In this document: one piece after another, positions 28,101 to 35,908 of the stretch
How the letters are laid out: every line of letters starts with the position of its first letter
Position numbering within the stretch: position 1 is the first letter of the stretch
NCBI RefSeq assembly: GCF_003112735.1
Contig: NZ_BFBR01000005.1
Span: 192,877 to 256,876, forward strand
Length of the DNA: 64,000 nucleotides
Source of the DNA: Candidatus Phycosocius bacilliformis
Lineage (GTDB): Bacteria; Pseudomonadota; Alphaproteobacteria; Caulobacterales; Aquidulcibacteraceae
Direction of reading: 5' to 3'
The notes under the pieces: generated by a model
Told to the model about the DNA's origin: nothing
The model's database searches: none
Seen by the model: the letters and a program-made list of their open reading frames with translations, nothing else
Program-made: the position numbers and the translations under genes

Positions 28101-28952
28101 GGCTTCCAACATCGCGTTGAAGCCCGTCACCAACGTGCCAACTTCATCGGTCGTGGTGGCTTCCACGCGCTGCGAGAAATCGCCCTTCTCCCCAATGGCT
28201 GCAACCGATTTGGTGAGTTCGGTAAGCGGCTTGGTCAAGGCCCGCTGAATGCGCCGTGAAATCTCAAGCGCCATCAAAAGCGCAAGCAAGGCAATCCCAA
28301 GAACCGATCCGATGGAACGCAAAAGCGGGGTGAGAAAGTCCTTCGCAGTATGGACAACAACGACCCGGCCCAAGACCTGCCCGCCCAATTCGACGGGCGA
28401 GACCACTTCCACGGATTTTGTGGTAATCAGCGCGAGCATATTGGGATTATTGCTCTCGGACTCCAACCTCACATCATTGCGCAGGCGCGTGCCTGAGCCA
28501 TTTTCAGCCAAACTATAGCCATTGGCCATTTCAACCCGCGCATAGACAATCCCTGGCGACCGGGAAATGGCCCGGATAGCGGTAAAGGCGCGTTGGCTAT
28601 CTTGGTCTCTGACTGCTTCTGCTGCACTGCTGGCCAAGACTTGGGCAGCAGTACGCATTTCTGACCAGCGCACTTCAGCGTGGCGGACCATGTCTTGGTA
28701 GGCGAAGATGCCGGTAACAGGGACAACCGAAAAGATCACTGAGCCCAGCACAAGGGCGGCCAAGCGCGACCGGATCGAGTTGACCTTCAGAACTTTGGGA
28801 GCCTTTGGCTCTTTCGGGACCTTTGTGGCTTTTGGCACTTTCGGGGCTTTGGTGCTGGATTTGGTCTCTGCCGTCGGCTCAACAGCCAGCTTATCCTTCA
28901 GAACCATCGCTCTGATCGACTTTATATCTGTTAGCTGGTTGGAAGATGACAC
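25158..28952 (-). CDS. Membrane hybrid histidine kinase with REC, HPt and EAL domains
   Basis: 1264 residues from a GTG. Order: a Lys/Ala/Pro-rich cytoplasmic tail (residues 32-57, repeated KxPK units), membrane span ~64-84, periplasmic sensor ~85-205, span ~210-230, HAMP ~231-285, HisKA with SHEIRTP (His333), HATPase with N box, DTGIGIAED and GGTGLGLSI, a degenerate receiver ~565-665, a complete receiver ~688-805 (DD697/698 region, Asp738, Lys793 region), an HPt domain with AHSLKSMS (His899), and an EAL domain ~985-1240. EAL catalytic motifs are kept: EALLRW, NVSP, EVTE, DDFG, KIDREF and AEGVES. It therefore resembles BarA with a c-di-GMP phosphodiesterase appended, and no GGDEF. Divergent from the REC-kinase gene. 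Confidence 0.9.
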   Translation of the reverse strand: MSSSNQLTDIKSIRAMVLKDKLAVEPTAETKSSTKAPKVPKATKVPKEPKAPKVLKVNSIRSRLAALVLGSVIFSVVPVTGIFAYQDMVRHAEVRWSEMRTAAQVLASSAAEAVRDQDSQRAFTAIRAISRSPGIVYARVEMANGYSLAENGSGTRLRNDVRLESESNNPNMLALITTKSVEVVSPVELGGQVLGRVVVVHTAKDFLTPLLRSIGSVLGIALLALLMALEISRRIQRALTKPLTELTKSVAAIGEKGDFSQRVEATTTDEVGTLVTGFNAMLEAIGERDRRIDAHMRGLEAEVAARTSDYLEARDAAERANAAKSDFLATMSHEIRTPMNGVMVMAELLAAEALPTKAKRHADTIVKSGRSLLAVINDILDFSKIEAGKLEVEICEINVLDLVDDVLALFHTKAREKGLELVASANPQAPKIIPADSVRLGQVVSNLVSNALKFTETGHVLVRMEPDPDPAFWRLIVQDTGIGIAEDKIAGIFSAFSQEDQTTTRRFGGTGLGLSISKRLVEAMGGQIGAKSKQGQGTSFHVRLPTLASDSPVLAIPPALADDDPARCAMVLVEGQVEAWAITRRLTAGRIVISQSDALQPDLVLADKHYRTELPSGFNPKKLVLLSDPDDQDADAMVRAGHAVASLQRPLRHADIDNLIETLKEGRSFAQKQATTLNQAISIAYPDARVLVVDDGEVNREVAVEALSRFEIKADIAVDGQEALDILATKTYDLVLMDGSMPVMDGYESTRAIRAREVAEGRARTPIVALTAHVVGTAADAWAECGMDGVLHKPFTLISLGEILANNLPSHLATKALEMTAFDGGDEGAADEQATEGVGENGLFDETVIVPFLRDLKTHRRDFVLRVVGLYRNHAPTTLVDLQEALQANDRDKVAKAAHSLKSMSLNIGASAVAKLAANIEAAVRIHNTPVTQTEIDRAIALLHMTLDRLATLMETDFAEPEVTPAAVEVKPRVADVLNVNNLSPEEKALRDELEADMETGALSMVYQPLYDRTGNHVVSAEALLRWDRGGRARIGPDIFIPIAEKSGFIAHIGHFVRQAVFTDTADWGDLPIALNVSPLELIDENFVGDLKELFRETGYNPARVVLEVTETAFLGDPERVRQLFAQLKSMGCKLALDDFGVGYSSLTSLHRFPFDKIKIDREFVTSLDLDAKTSREALAIIQAVSSIGRALGREVVAEGVESPTQHAVLKAAGVHSLQGFLFGKPMLAKDFAQLLTTRPAPASPGPASPVMARPGASTQALAS

Positions 28953-29211
28953 CTGATTTGACCCGGTATTTTTGCTCGATAGACTTTAGTCTTCACACAT
29001 TAAATGCAGGTTAAGCCTGATGTTTTGGGCACAATCGGCCCAATTCTCGGGCATTTGGGGACTGATCTGCAGCAAGGCTGGCACAGTTGACCGGCAGTTA
29101 ACCGATTGGGTCTAAAATCGGCGCGAAATGGGAGAAAAATGTCGGTGAAAATGGCGGGTGGTTTGAAAAGTCACAGGCTGAACAGGCCTGATATTGCCGG
29201 GGTCTTGCCCT

Positions 29212-30360
29212 ATGGCTGAGGCTTGGCAACTTCCCGAAACCACTGCGGGCGCCCAGTTTGTTCCGACCGATCATGCCCGGATTCTGGTGGTCGATGATGA
29301 CCCGATCTTGCGCGAATTTGCGGGCGTCTATCTGACAAGCCCGACCACCGAAGTCGAAGTGGCCGAGGACGGCCACGCCGCGTTGGCCAGACTTAAGCAA
29401 GGTGGCATTGATATCGCACTGGTTGACCTGGAAATGCCGGTCATGGATGGGTTTGAACTGATTGCCGCCGTCCGCGCGACTCCCGGCCTTGAAGGCTTGC
29501 CCATCGTGGTGATCACCGGGCGGGAAGATATGGAAGCCATCGACCGAGCCTATAGTTCGGGGGCAACGTCATTTGCGATCAAGCCGCTGAACTGGCGACT
29601 GATTTCTCATCAGCTTGCCTATGTGCTGCGCAACAGCCGTGCTGATGCCAAGCAGCGCGAAGCCCGGGTCCTGGCTGAAAAAGCCGACGCACTTAAGACC
29701 AACATCCTGCGGCTGATGCGTCACGAGTTCAACACACCTTTCAACGTCATTTTAGGCTTTGGGCGGCTGATCGAAAGCCATGCCGACAATGGCGCCATTC
29801 AGGGTCATGCGCGGCAAATCCTGATGGCGGCTGAAAAGTTCAAGCGTATGCATGATCAGCTGATGGAATCCGCGCGCATCTTGTCGGGCGACATTGAAAT
29901 CAACCGCAAGGTTTTTTCGGTTGCGGATCTCATCAAGGCTGCTGCCCGGGAAGCCCTGCGCGCGGGCGGCAAATCGTCTGACCTGAAACTGGCCGACCGC
30001 ACCCAGAATTGCGAAATTGTTGGGGATTTCGATCTCTTGCAAACCGCTTTGCGCAATCTGATCGAAAACGCCTTTTTGCATGGGGCTGTTCCCATCCAAG
30101 TCACTGGCTTCAAAACGCCGCAAGGCCGGGTTGCCATACGTGTGTCCGATGCGGGTAAGGGGATGGATCAGTCCAGCTTCGCTCTGGCAATCCAGGCCTT
30201 CAAACAAGGTCAATCTGCGCTTGAGCGCAGCGAGGATGGCCTCGGCCTCGGGCTTGCGACTGCTGTTGGAAGTCTGAAAGCCGTTGGTGGGGATATACAT
30301 CTGATGTCTGAAGTCGGGGAAGGCTTTGGCATTGAGATGGAGTTTCCGCTGGAAATCTGA
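29212..30360 (+). CDS. Soluble receiver-histidine kinase protein
   Basis: 382 residues from the ATG at 29212 (an in-frame TTG lies at 29194). The receiver domain comes first: VVDDDPILREF, phospho-acceptor Asp72 in LVDLEMP, and KPLNW with the conserved Lys. It is followed by a HisKA domain with RHEFNTPFN (His171) and an HATPase with NLIENAF, SDAGKGM and GLGLGLA. No membrane span, so it is cytoplasmic and probably receives phosphate from another kinase. It is divergently transcribed from the hybrid kinase across about 260 bp, suggesting one signalling circuit. Confidence 0.88.
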   Translation: MAEAWQLPETTAGAQFVPTDHARILVVDDDPILREFAGVYLTSPTTEVEVAEDGHAALARLKQGGIDIALVDLEMPVMDGFELIAAVRATPGLEGLPIVVITGREDMEAIDRAYSSGATSFAIKPLNWRLISHQLAYVLRNSRADAKQREARVLAEKADALKTNILRLMRHEFNTPFNVILGFGRLIESHADNGAIQGHARQILMAAEKFKRMHDQLMESARILSGDIEINRKVFSVADLIKAAAREALRAGGKSSDLKLADRTQNCEIVGDFDLLQTALRNLIENAFLHGAVPIQVTGFKTPQGRVAIRVSDAGKGMDQSSFALAIQAFKQGQSALERSEDGLGLGLATAVGSLKAVGGDIHLMSEVGEGFGIEMEFPLEI

Positions 30361-30422
30361 ACATTCTGCGCGTTCTTTGTCTCAGCCTCTGGTGCTTAGG
30401 GTCTAAAGAGCAGCATCAATGA

Positions 30423-32549
30423 TCAACGTCCCGGCCGGTAGGATTTTGTGATCTGGCCGGCCAGTTGAGCGCGGGTGAACAGCACCGGCTTGGTCTTCAT
30501 CGCTGTAAACAACGGGCCTTGATCGCCATAATGGGGCGAGGTCGCATCCAATGTGGCTGAGCCATATTGATGAATGGAGCGGGACGACAATCGGCCTTGG
30601 GAATCCCAGGTGACGAACATAATGAACGTGTCCCCAGCGGTGGCCGTCAGCGTGCCATCGCCGTGATCCTTGCCATAGACTGCGCGCAGAATGTCCGGCC
30701 CGCCGTCAATGGGCAGATTAAGCGTGCCGCGGCGATAGCGATTGACCTCGCCCCAAGTCGGGTCAAGACGGCCAAAATGGGTCTTGAGCGTGGTGATAGC
30801 CTGATCTAATCCGGGCCGAAGCGGCGGGGCTGGTTCGCCATTTTCAGCGGCCCGGCCAATGTCTTGGCTCATCAGAACCGCCAGCGCCGCACCACGATTG
30901 GCTGTGTCGGTCCGCCTGTCCCAGGCTTTGAGGATCTTCTGCGCCGCCGCCAAATCTGGATTGCCAGTGGCATCAAAGGCCAAGGCCTGTGCCACCAGTC
31001 CTGCCATCAGGCTCTTATCGCTGTAGGTCAGGTCATATTTATAGGCTTCAAAATCGGCTTCTGTAATGATGGGATCTTGCCCATAGGTTTCCAGCGCGCG
31101 ATAGGCCCTATTGGTCATATTGGTTTGCAAGCCCAGATGCGCACCCATGGCAGCATCGCGCATATTGTCGGGCCCGTCGGTTGCCACACGAGGATCATTA
31201 TTGGCATTGAAAACCAGACCCGACTGTGGGTTCCACATTTGCGGCAATTGATCAAAGCCAACCCGTTGTTTCCACACCAAATCGCTGCGATCTCCGGGCA
31301 GGATACCGGCCCAGTCCACCCCATCCTTGCGGATCGGAAACTGGCCATTGGACAGATAACCAATCGTGCCTGCCCGGTCGGCATAAATGAAATTGATGCT
31401 GGGCAGCGCCTGACGCGCCATGGCCGCGCGCCATTGGTCAAAATCAGCGGCTTTGTTCATCGCCAGATATTGGTCAGCCTGCCGCAGTTCGCCCTGCCCG
31501 GCATAGCTGATGGCAAAATGGCCCTGTTTGGTGACCAGAACCGGCCCATGCACCGACCACAACAAATCTCGCTTAACCGTCCACAGGAGGGGGCCGAACA
31601 GCTTGACCTGGAAGCGGGCTGTCCCCGTGCGGAAGGCCAGCCATTTGCCATCCATCAGATACTGCCCCGGATGGGCCGGGTCGGTTGTCAATTTGTAGAC
31701 ATCAACGAGGTCAGGCTTATTCACCGTGCTCGCCCAGCCAAGATTGGCATTATGGCCATGCAGCATGAAAGGTGAGCCTGGAAAAAATCCCCCGGCCACA
31801 TGCCAGCCCTGCCCACTCTCCAGCACCGCTTCATACCAAGCCACCATGCCATCATAGGGTTGATGTGAATTGACCAAAAGCCGCGTGGCACCATCATCGG
31901 TCCGCTTGGGGGCAACAGCCACACCATTGGAGCCTTTGGGCGGGGTCTTGTCCGGATTGGGCTTGGTCGCTGCCTCAGGCTCAAGAACCGACTTCAGCAC
32001 TTTGTCGAGGCCATAGAAGAAGGGCGAACGGAACATGATGCCTGCGGCGACATCCTGCCCGGTCAGCGGCAAGAGTCCGTTGGGAACTTTGGCTGGATTT
32101 TGTGCGGCATAAAGATTGACCCCATCGGCATAGGCCTCCATCACCGCGCGGGCTTGGGGGCTGATCTCGGTCGCATAGCCTGCGCGCACGCGTGGCCACA
32201 CGTCCATCAGCGCGACAAGATAATCCCCCACCGCGGCATCCTTGCCCTTGATGGCAGCTGCAGTTCCGCGACTTGTGAGGACGGCATCCGCAATGGTGGC
32301 AAAATCATCCTCGCTATGGGCATAGCCCATGCCGAAGGCCACATCGGCATCGCGCGGACCGAAAATATGCGGCACGCCAAATGTGTCGCGTGCGATTTCA
32401 ACCTGATAGGTCTGGGCTTTGGCGAGGTAAGGTGCCGGGTCGATCCGCTCTTGACCCAAAGCCAGCCGCACACCAGCCGCATAGGCTCCCAACCCCAAAC
32501 AAAGGATGATCAGCCCAATCAGCAGGCTGATGCGTGTGCTTTTGGTCAT
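30423..32549 (-). CDS. Penicillin acylase / acyl-homoserine lactone acylase family
   Basis: 708 residues from the ATG at 32549 (GGGGGGCC upstream). A hydrophobic N-terminus (LLIGLIILCLGLGAYAAG) exports or anchors it. The alpha part contains DTFGVPHIFGPRDADVAFGMGYAHSEDDF. The self-cleaving Ntn serine is expected in KGSNGVAVAP near residue 207, and the beta part has LLVNSHQPYDG, HGHNANLGWAST and NANNDPR. Members hydrolyse beta-lactam side chains or N-acyl-homoserine lactones in the periplasm. No quorum-sensing gene is in the window, so the substrate stays open. Confidence 0.85.
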   Translation of the reverse strand: MTKSTRISLLIGLIILCLGLGAYAAGVRLALGQERIDPAPYLAKAQTYQVEIARDTFGVPHIFGPRDADVAFGMGYAHSEDDFATIADAVLTSRGTAAAIKGKDAAVGDYLVALMDVWPRVRAGYATEISPQARAVMEAYADGVNLYAAQNPAKVPNGLLPLTGQDVAAGIMFRSPFFYGLDKVLKSVLEPEAATKPNPDKTPPKGSNGVAVAPKRTDDGATRLLVNSHQPYDGMVAWYEAVLESGQGWHVAGGFFPGSPFMLHGHNANLGWASTVNKPDLVDVYKLTTDPAHPGQYLMDGKWLAFRTGTARFQVKLFGPLLWTVKRDLLWSVHGPVLVTKQGHFAISYAGQGELRQADQYLAMNKAADFDQWRAAMARQALPSINFIYADRAGTIGYLSNGQFPIRKDGVDWAGILPGDRSDLVWKQRVGFDQLPQMWNPQSGLVFNANNDPRVATDGPDNMRDAAMGAHLGLQTNMTNRAYRALETYGQDPIITEADFEAYKYDLTYSDKSLMAGLVAQALAFDATGNPDLAAAQKILKAWDRRTDTANRGAALAVLMSQDIGRAAENGEPAPPLRPGLDQAITTLKTHFGRLDPTWGEVNRYRRGTLNLPIDGGPDILRAVYGKDHGDGTLTATAGDTFIMFVTWDSQGRLSSRSIHQYGSATLDATSPHYGDQGPLFTAMKTKPVLFTRAQLAGQITKSYRPGR

Positions 32550-32783
32550 TATGGCCCCCCGGCTGATTGGAACGGCCGCATCCACGGCTCTTGCGGCCAT
32601 GTCCTATACCAATCGCGGGCTTTGTCCATTATCTGCCCGGCGCACAGCTCGCCGCTCAAATGCGGCTGACGATGGGGCGGGTCCCGCAATCATGTCGGTT
32701 CAGCGCGAAATGTGCGCGACAAGGCGACGGGGCTGGGCTAGCAAGGTAACAATAAGCCAAAATATCCAGTTGGAGGATTCCCG

Positions 32784-33920
32784 ATGTCAGATGCCGCCCC
32801 CGCCATTCAAGGCTTGGAGCTTCATTCCACTGTGACCCATCAGGGTCAGCTCATTCTGTCATTGGCCGAGGTTCAGGTGCCCGAACCCGGCCCCGATGAA
32901 GTGATTGTGCAGGTCGAAGCCTCCCCCATCAACCCGTCTGATTTAGGCCTGTTGCTGGGCCCGGCCGATATTGCCACCTTACAAGCCAGCGGAACGGCGG
33001 CGCGGCCGGTCTTGACGGCCACAATCCCTGCCGCACGCATGGGCATGATGAAGCCACGCTTGGATCAATCCCTGGCAGTGGGCAATGAGGGGGCAGGCAC
33101 CGTTATCCGCGCCGGGGCCAATGCTTCTGCCCTGCTCGGCAAGAAGGTCGGCATGTTTGGTGGGGCCATGTATGCCACCCACCGCAAAATTCTGGCACGC
33201 GACTGCTCTGTCCTCCCTGAGGGGGCCAGTGCAGCGGATGGGGCGTCGATGTTTGTCAATCCGCTGACCGCGCTGTGCATGGTTGAAGTTCTCAAGCGCG
33301 AGGGCCACAAGGGTCTGGTCCATACCGCCGCAGCATCCAATCTGGGTCAAATGCTCAACCGCATTTGCTTGGCTGATGGGGTCAAGCTGGTCAATGTGGT
33401 CCGCAGCCCCGAACAGGCGGCTTTATTGAAAGGTCAAGGGGCCCAGCATGTGGTGGATTCCTCTTCAGAGACTTTCCAAGCCGATCTGACCGATGCCATT
33501 GTGGAGACCCAAGCCACCTTGGCCTTTGATGCTGTCGGCGGGGGCAAACTGGCCAATAGCATCTTGCACGCCATGGAGGCGGCCGCCAATCGCACGGCAA
33601 CCGAATATAGCCGTTATGGCTCATCCACGTTCAAGCAAGTCTATATTTACGGCAGCCTTGACTTGCGCCCCACCGAATTGGATCGCGCCTTTGGCCTGTC
33701 TTGGTCGGTTGGTGGGTTCCTTCTGACCCCTTATCTGCAAAAGATCGGCTTGGAAGCGGCCTTAGGCCTGCGCCAACGTGTGGCACGTGAACTGACAACG
33801 ACTTTTGCCAGCCATTATACTTCAACCTTGTCGCTGGCTGAGGCGCTCTACCCCGATCATGTCCGCGCCTATGCCCGCAAGGCAACTGGAGAGAAATTCC
33901 TCATCAATCCGAGCTTGTGA
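32784..33920 (+). CDS. Medium-chain zinc-type dehydrogenase/reductase
   Basis: 378 residues with GGAGG upstream of the ATG. The N-terminal GroES-like domain has EASPINPSDLGLLLGP and GNEGAGTVIRAG. The Rossmann part has TAAASNLGQMLNRICLADG and DAVGGGKLANSIL. The nucleotide loop is atypical (AAASNLGQ rather than GxGxxG), as in the NAD(P)H-dependent alcohol-dehydrogenase-like MDR branch that lacks the structural zinc cysteines. Its 3' end overlaps the convergent EEP gene by 17 bp. Confidence 0.85.
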   Translation: MSDAAPAIQGLELHSTVTHQGQLILSLAEVQVPEPGPDEVIVQVEASPINPSDLGLLLGPADIATLQASGTAARPVLTATIPAARMGMMKPRLDQSLAVGNEGAGTVIRAGANASALLGKKVGMFGGAMYATHRKILARDCSVLPEGASAADGASMFVNPLTALCMVEVLKREGHKGLVHTAAASNLGQMLNRICLADGVKLVNVVRSPEQAALLKGQGAQHVVDSSSETFQADLTDAIVETQATLAFDAVGGGKLANSILHAMEAAANRTATEYSRYGSSTFKQVYIYGSLDLRPTELDRAFGLSWSVGGFLLTPYLQKIGLEAALGLRQRVARELTTTFASHYTSTLSLAEALYPDHVRAYARKATGEKFLINPSL

Positions 33921-34944
33921 GCGGCCGGGCTTTCAACACATAGGCCACAGGCTGGTGGTCGGTGGCCACAAAGCCAGTGTCAGCGGTCCTCACACTGACG
34001 ACGTCGACGCCGGGCGAAACCAGCGCCCCGTCGATGATGGTGGTGTAATTGCGTCCAGCCACATAGGGCTGTTCATTGGTGCGCACCGTGGGTGTGGTGG
34101 GGTCAAACACCAGCCGCCAGCCCGCTGGAAGCTGGTCAACCGGAAAGTCCCGGATCCAGAATTGGGCGGAGGCGTCGGCTGTATAGGCAAAATGGGTTGG
34201 GGTCAGGCGCAGGTTCCAGTCCCCCAGTGCCACCACATGTCGGCCACTGGCAGCCTCGGCCTGTACCAAGGTCAGCAGGGCCGCCAATTGGGCTTGGCGC
34301 ACCTCCCCGCCATCAAAGGCGGATAAATGCAGATTGAACACGGTCCAGTCAGCCCCGGCAATCTGCAAGCGTATGCGCTGAACGTGGTAGTGGCGGGTGA
34401 TGAAGCCGGCAAACTTCTTGGGGTCTTCCGGCATGGCCACAAGGTCGACCGATTGGGTGGCCACGCGGCTGGCCAATCCCAATCCATGATGCAAGCGTGG
34501 CACGGGCTGGTTGATGTCGCGGCTGAACAATAAGGTGCTGGTGGGCAAGGCGACTGCCACCGCCCCTGCCACATCGCGGCCATAGGTCAGAAGGCCTGGA
34601 CGTGCCATTTCCTGAAACACATAAAGATCGGCTGGCATGGCGCGCAACCGCGCCTGAATGCCCGCCAGATTACGGTCCACCGCCTTGCCAGACGGCGGCA
34701 ACAGGCTTTTGCCGCCATCGGCCTTAAAGTCGGCATCAAAGCCCAAACCGCCATAGCCGAGATTCCATTGCACCAGCGTGAAGGGCTCCCCCGCCGCCAC
34801 ACTGGGTTCTGCTGCGCGCTGGATGGTCTCAAGCCGCAATGCCGCCCCGCCATGTGCGCAGGCGGCCAGCCCGAACAGGAGGGTGAGCAATACTGCCCGC
34901 CCCACCCGCCTGATCCTGTCCTCGATCCAGCCCCCTCGGCCCAT
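33904..34944 (-). CDS. Endonuclease/exonuclease/phosphatase-fold lipoprotein
   Basis: 346 residues from the ATG at 34944, chosen for GAGGGAG 5 nt upstream. A lipobox-like LFGLAAC gives a probable lipoprotein. EEP motifs: VQWNLGYGG, FQEMARPG, NLHLSAFDGG, GDWNLR (catalytic Asp/Asn) and TDHQPV (catalytic His). The fold covers DNases, sphingomyelinases and phosphodiesterases; location outside the inner membrane argues for an extracytoplasmic phosphoester substrate. Confidence 0.8.
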   Translation of the reverse strand: MGRGGWIEDRIRRVGRAVLLTLLFGLAACAHGGAALRLETIQRAAEPSVAAGEPFTLVQWNLGYGGLGFDADFKADGGKSLLPPSGKAVDRNLAGIQARLRAMPADLYVFQEMARPGLLTYGRDVAGAVAVALPTSTLLFSRDINQPVPRLHHGLGLASRVATQSVDLVAMPEDPKKFAGFITRHYHVQRIRLQIAGADWTVFNLHLSAFDGGEVRQAQLAALLTLVQAEAASGRHVVALGDWNLRLTPTHFAYTADASAQFWIRDFPVDQLPAGWRLVFDPTTPTVRTNEQPYVAGRNYTTIIDGALVSPGVDVVSVRTADTGFVATDHQPVAYVLKARPLTSSD

Positions 34945-35045
34945 ATCGGCTCCCTCCGTCATCGGATCAAAGCCTCGCGTAATCCTCATCCCGACGCAAG
35001 GGGGGGTGAACCAATGACCAAGTCATAGCCGCGGCATTTAGGCAA

Positions 35046-35792
35046 TCATAACAATGAAAAGCCGCCATCGACGACAATTTCAGCACCCAGCATGTACGAG
35101 GAGTCATCACTTGCCAGAAAACCTACCGCTCGAGCTATCTCCTCGGCTGTCCCGAAGCGCCCTAGTGGAATGTCATTGGTTAGCCGTCGCGCAAAATCGG
35201 CTAAAGCTTCTGGAGCCATGCCCAGCTTCATATGAATAGGGGTGTCGATGGCACCGGGGCTTACCGCATTCACGCGAATACCTCTGTCAAGCAGTTCCGC
35301 GCTCCATGTACGCGCCAAAGAGCGAACTGCTGCCTTTGAAGCTGACAGCGCCGATAGCCCAGCCGTTCCGACTTCATTGAGCCAAGAAGTGTTCAAAATG
35401 ATGCTGCCACCCGCTCGCATGAGAGGAACGAGGGCCTGAACCGTTCTAAATACGCCTGTTACATTGACATCCAGCATGTCGGAAAAGGCGTGGCTGCCTT
35501 CTGATCCAAGGGGGGTTGAATAAGCAATTCCCGCATTGGCAAACAGAATGTCCAACTCTCCAAGCGCTGCGTGACAAGCATCGCGAGCAGAACACAAGTC
35601 TGCGTCCTTGCGCACATCGACTTGCAAGCAGATCACATCATCGCCTAAGGCCGCTCTGGCGGCCGATAGGGTCACTTCGGACTGGCCTGTTATCGCGATC
35701 CTTGCCCCCTCGGACTTCAGTAAGGCCGCTGAAGCAAATCCAATCCCACTGGTGCCCCCGGTGATGAGGGCAGTTTTTCCTGTCAAGCGCAT
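35046..35792 (-). CDS. SDR-fold protein lacking the catalytic tyrosine
   Basis: 248 residues. The Rossmann motif ITGGTSGIGFASA and FANAGIA are intact. The serine (NTSW) is 13 residues before the expected Tyr, but the YxxxK motif reads LSASK: the tyrosine codon is CTG (Leu). The C-terminal core (VNAVSPGAIDTPIH, SSYMLGAEIVVDGG) is otherwise canonical. It may use another residue or be a binding protein. Base composition looks lower in GC than its neighbours, and it is divergent from a LysR gene, its likely regulator. Confidence 0.82.
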   Translation of the reverse strand: MRLTGKTALITGGTSGIGFASAALLKSEGARIAITGQSEVTLSAARAALGDDVICLQVDVRKDADLCSARDACHAALGELDILFANAGIAYSTPLGSEGSHAFSDMLDVNVTGVFRTVQALVPLMRAGGSIILNTSWLNEVGTAGLSALSASKAAVRSLARTWSAELLDRGIRVNAVSPGAIDTPIHMKLGMAPEALADFARRLTNDIPLGRFGTAEEIARAVGFLASDDSSYMLGAEIVVDGGFSLL

Positions 35793-35848
35793 GGTGTCAT
35801 TCCTTTGGTCGTGCGCAGTGTTTCACGCTTGCCAAGCCTAGGGATTGA

Positions 35849-35860
35849 CCGGACGTCCGG
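35849..35860. promoter_or_regulatory. Perfect 12-bp palindrome between SDR and LysR genes
   Basis: CCGGACGTCCGG lies 56 bp from the SDR start and 48 bp from the LysR start. A GCTTG-C-CAAGC inverted repeat sits just beside it (35828-35838), which fits a LysR-type T-N11-A site. Likely control region for the divergent pair. Confidence 0.4.
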
Positions 35861-35908
35861 CGAGGCATATTTTCGACTTCACGAGAAAGAAAAACTTTTT
35901 GGTCTCTG

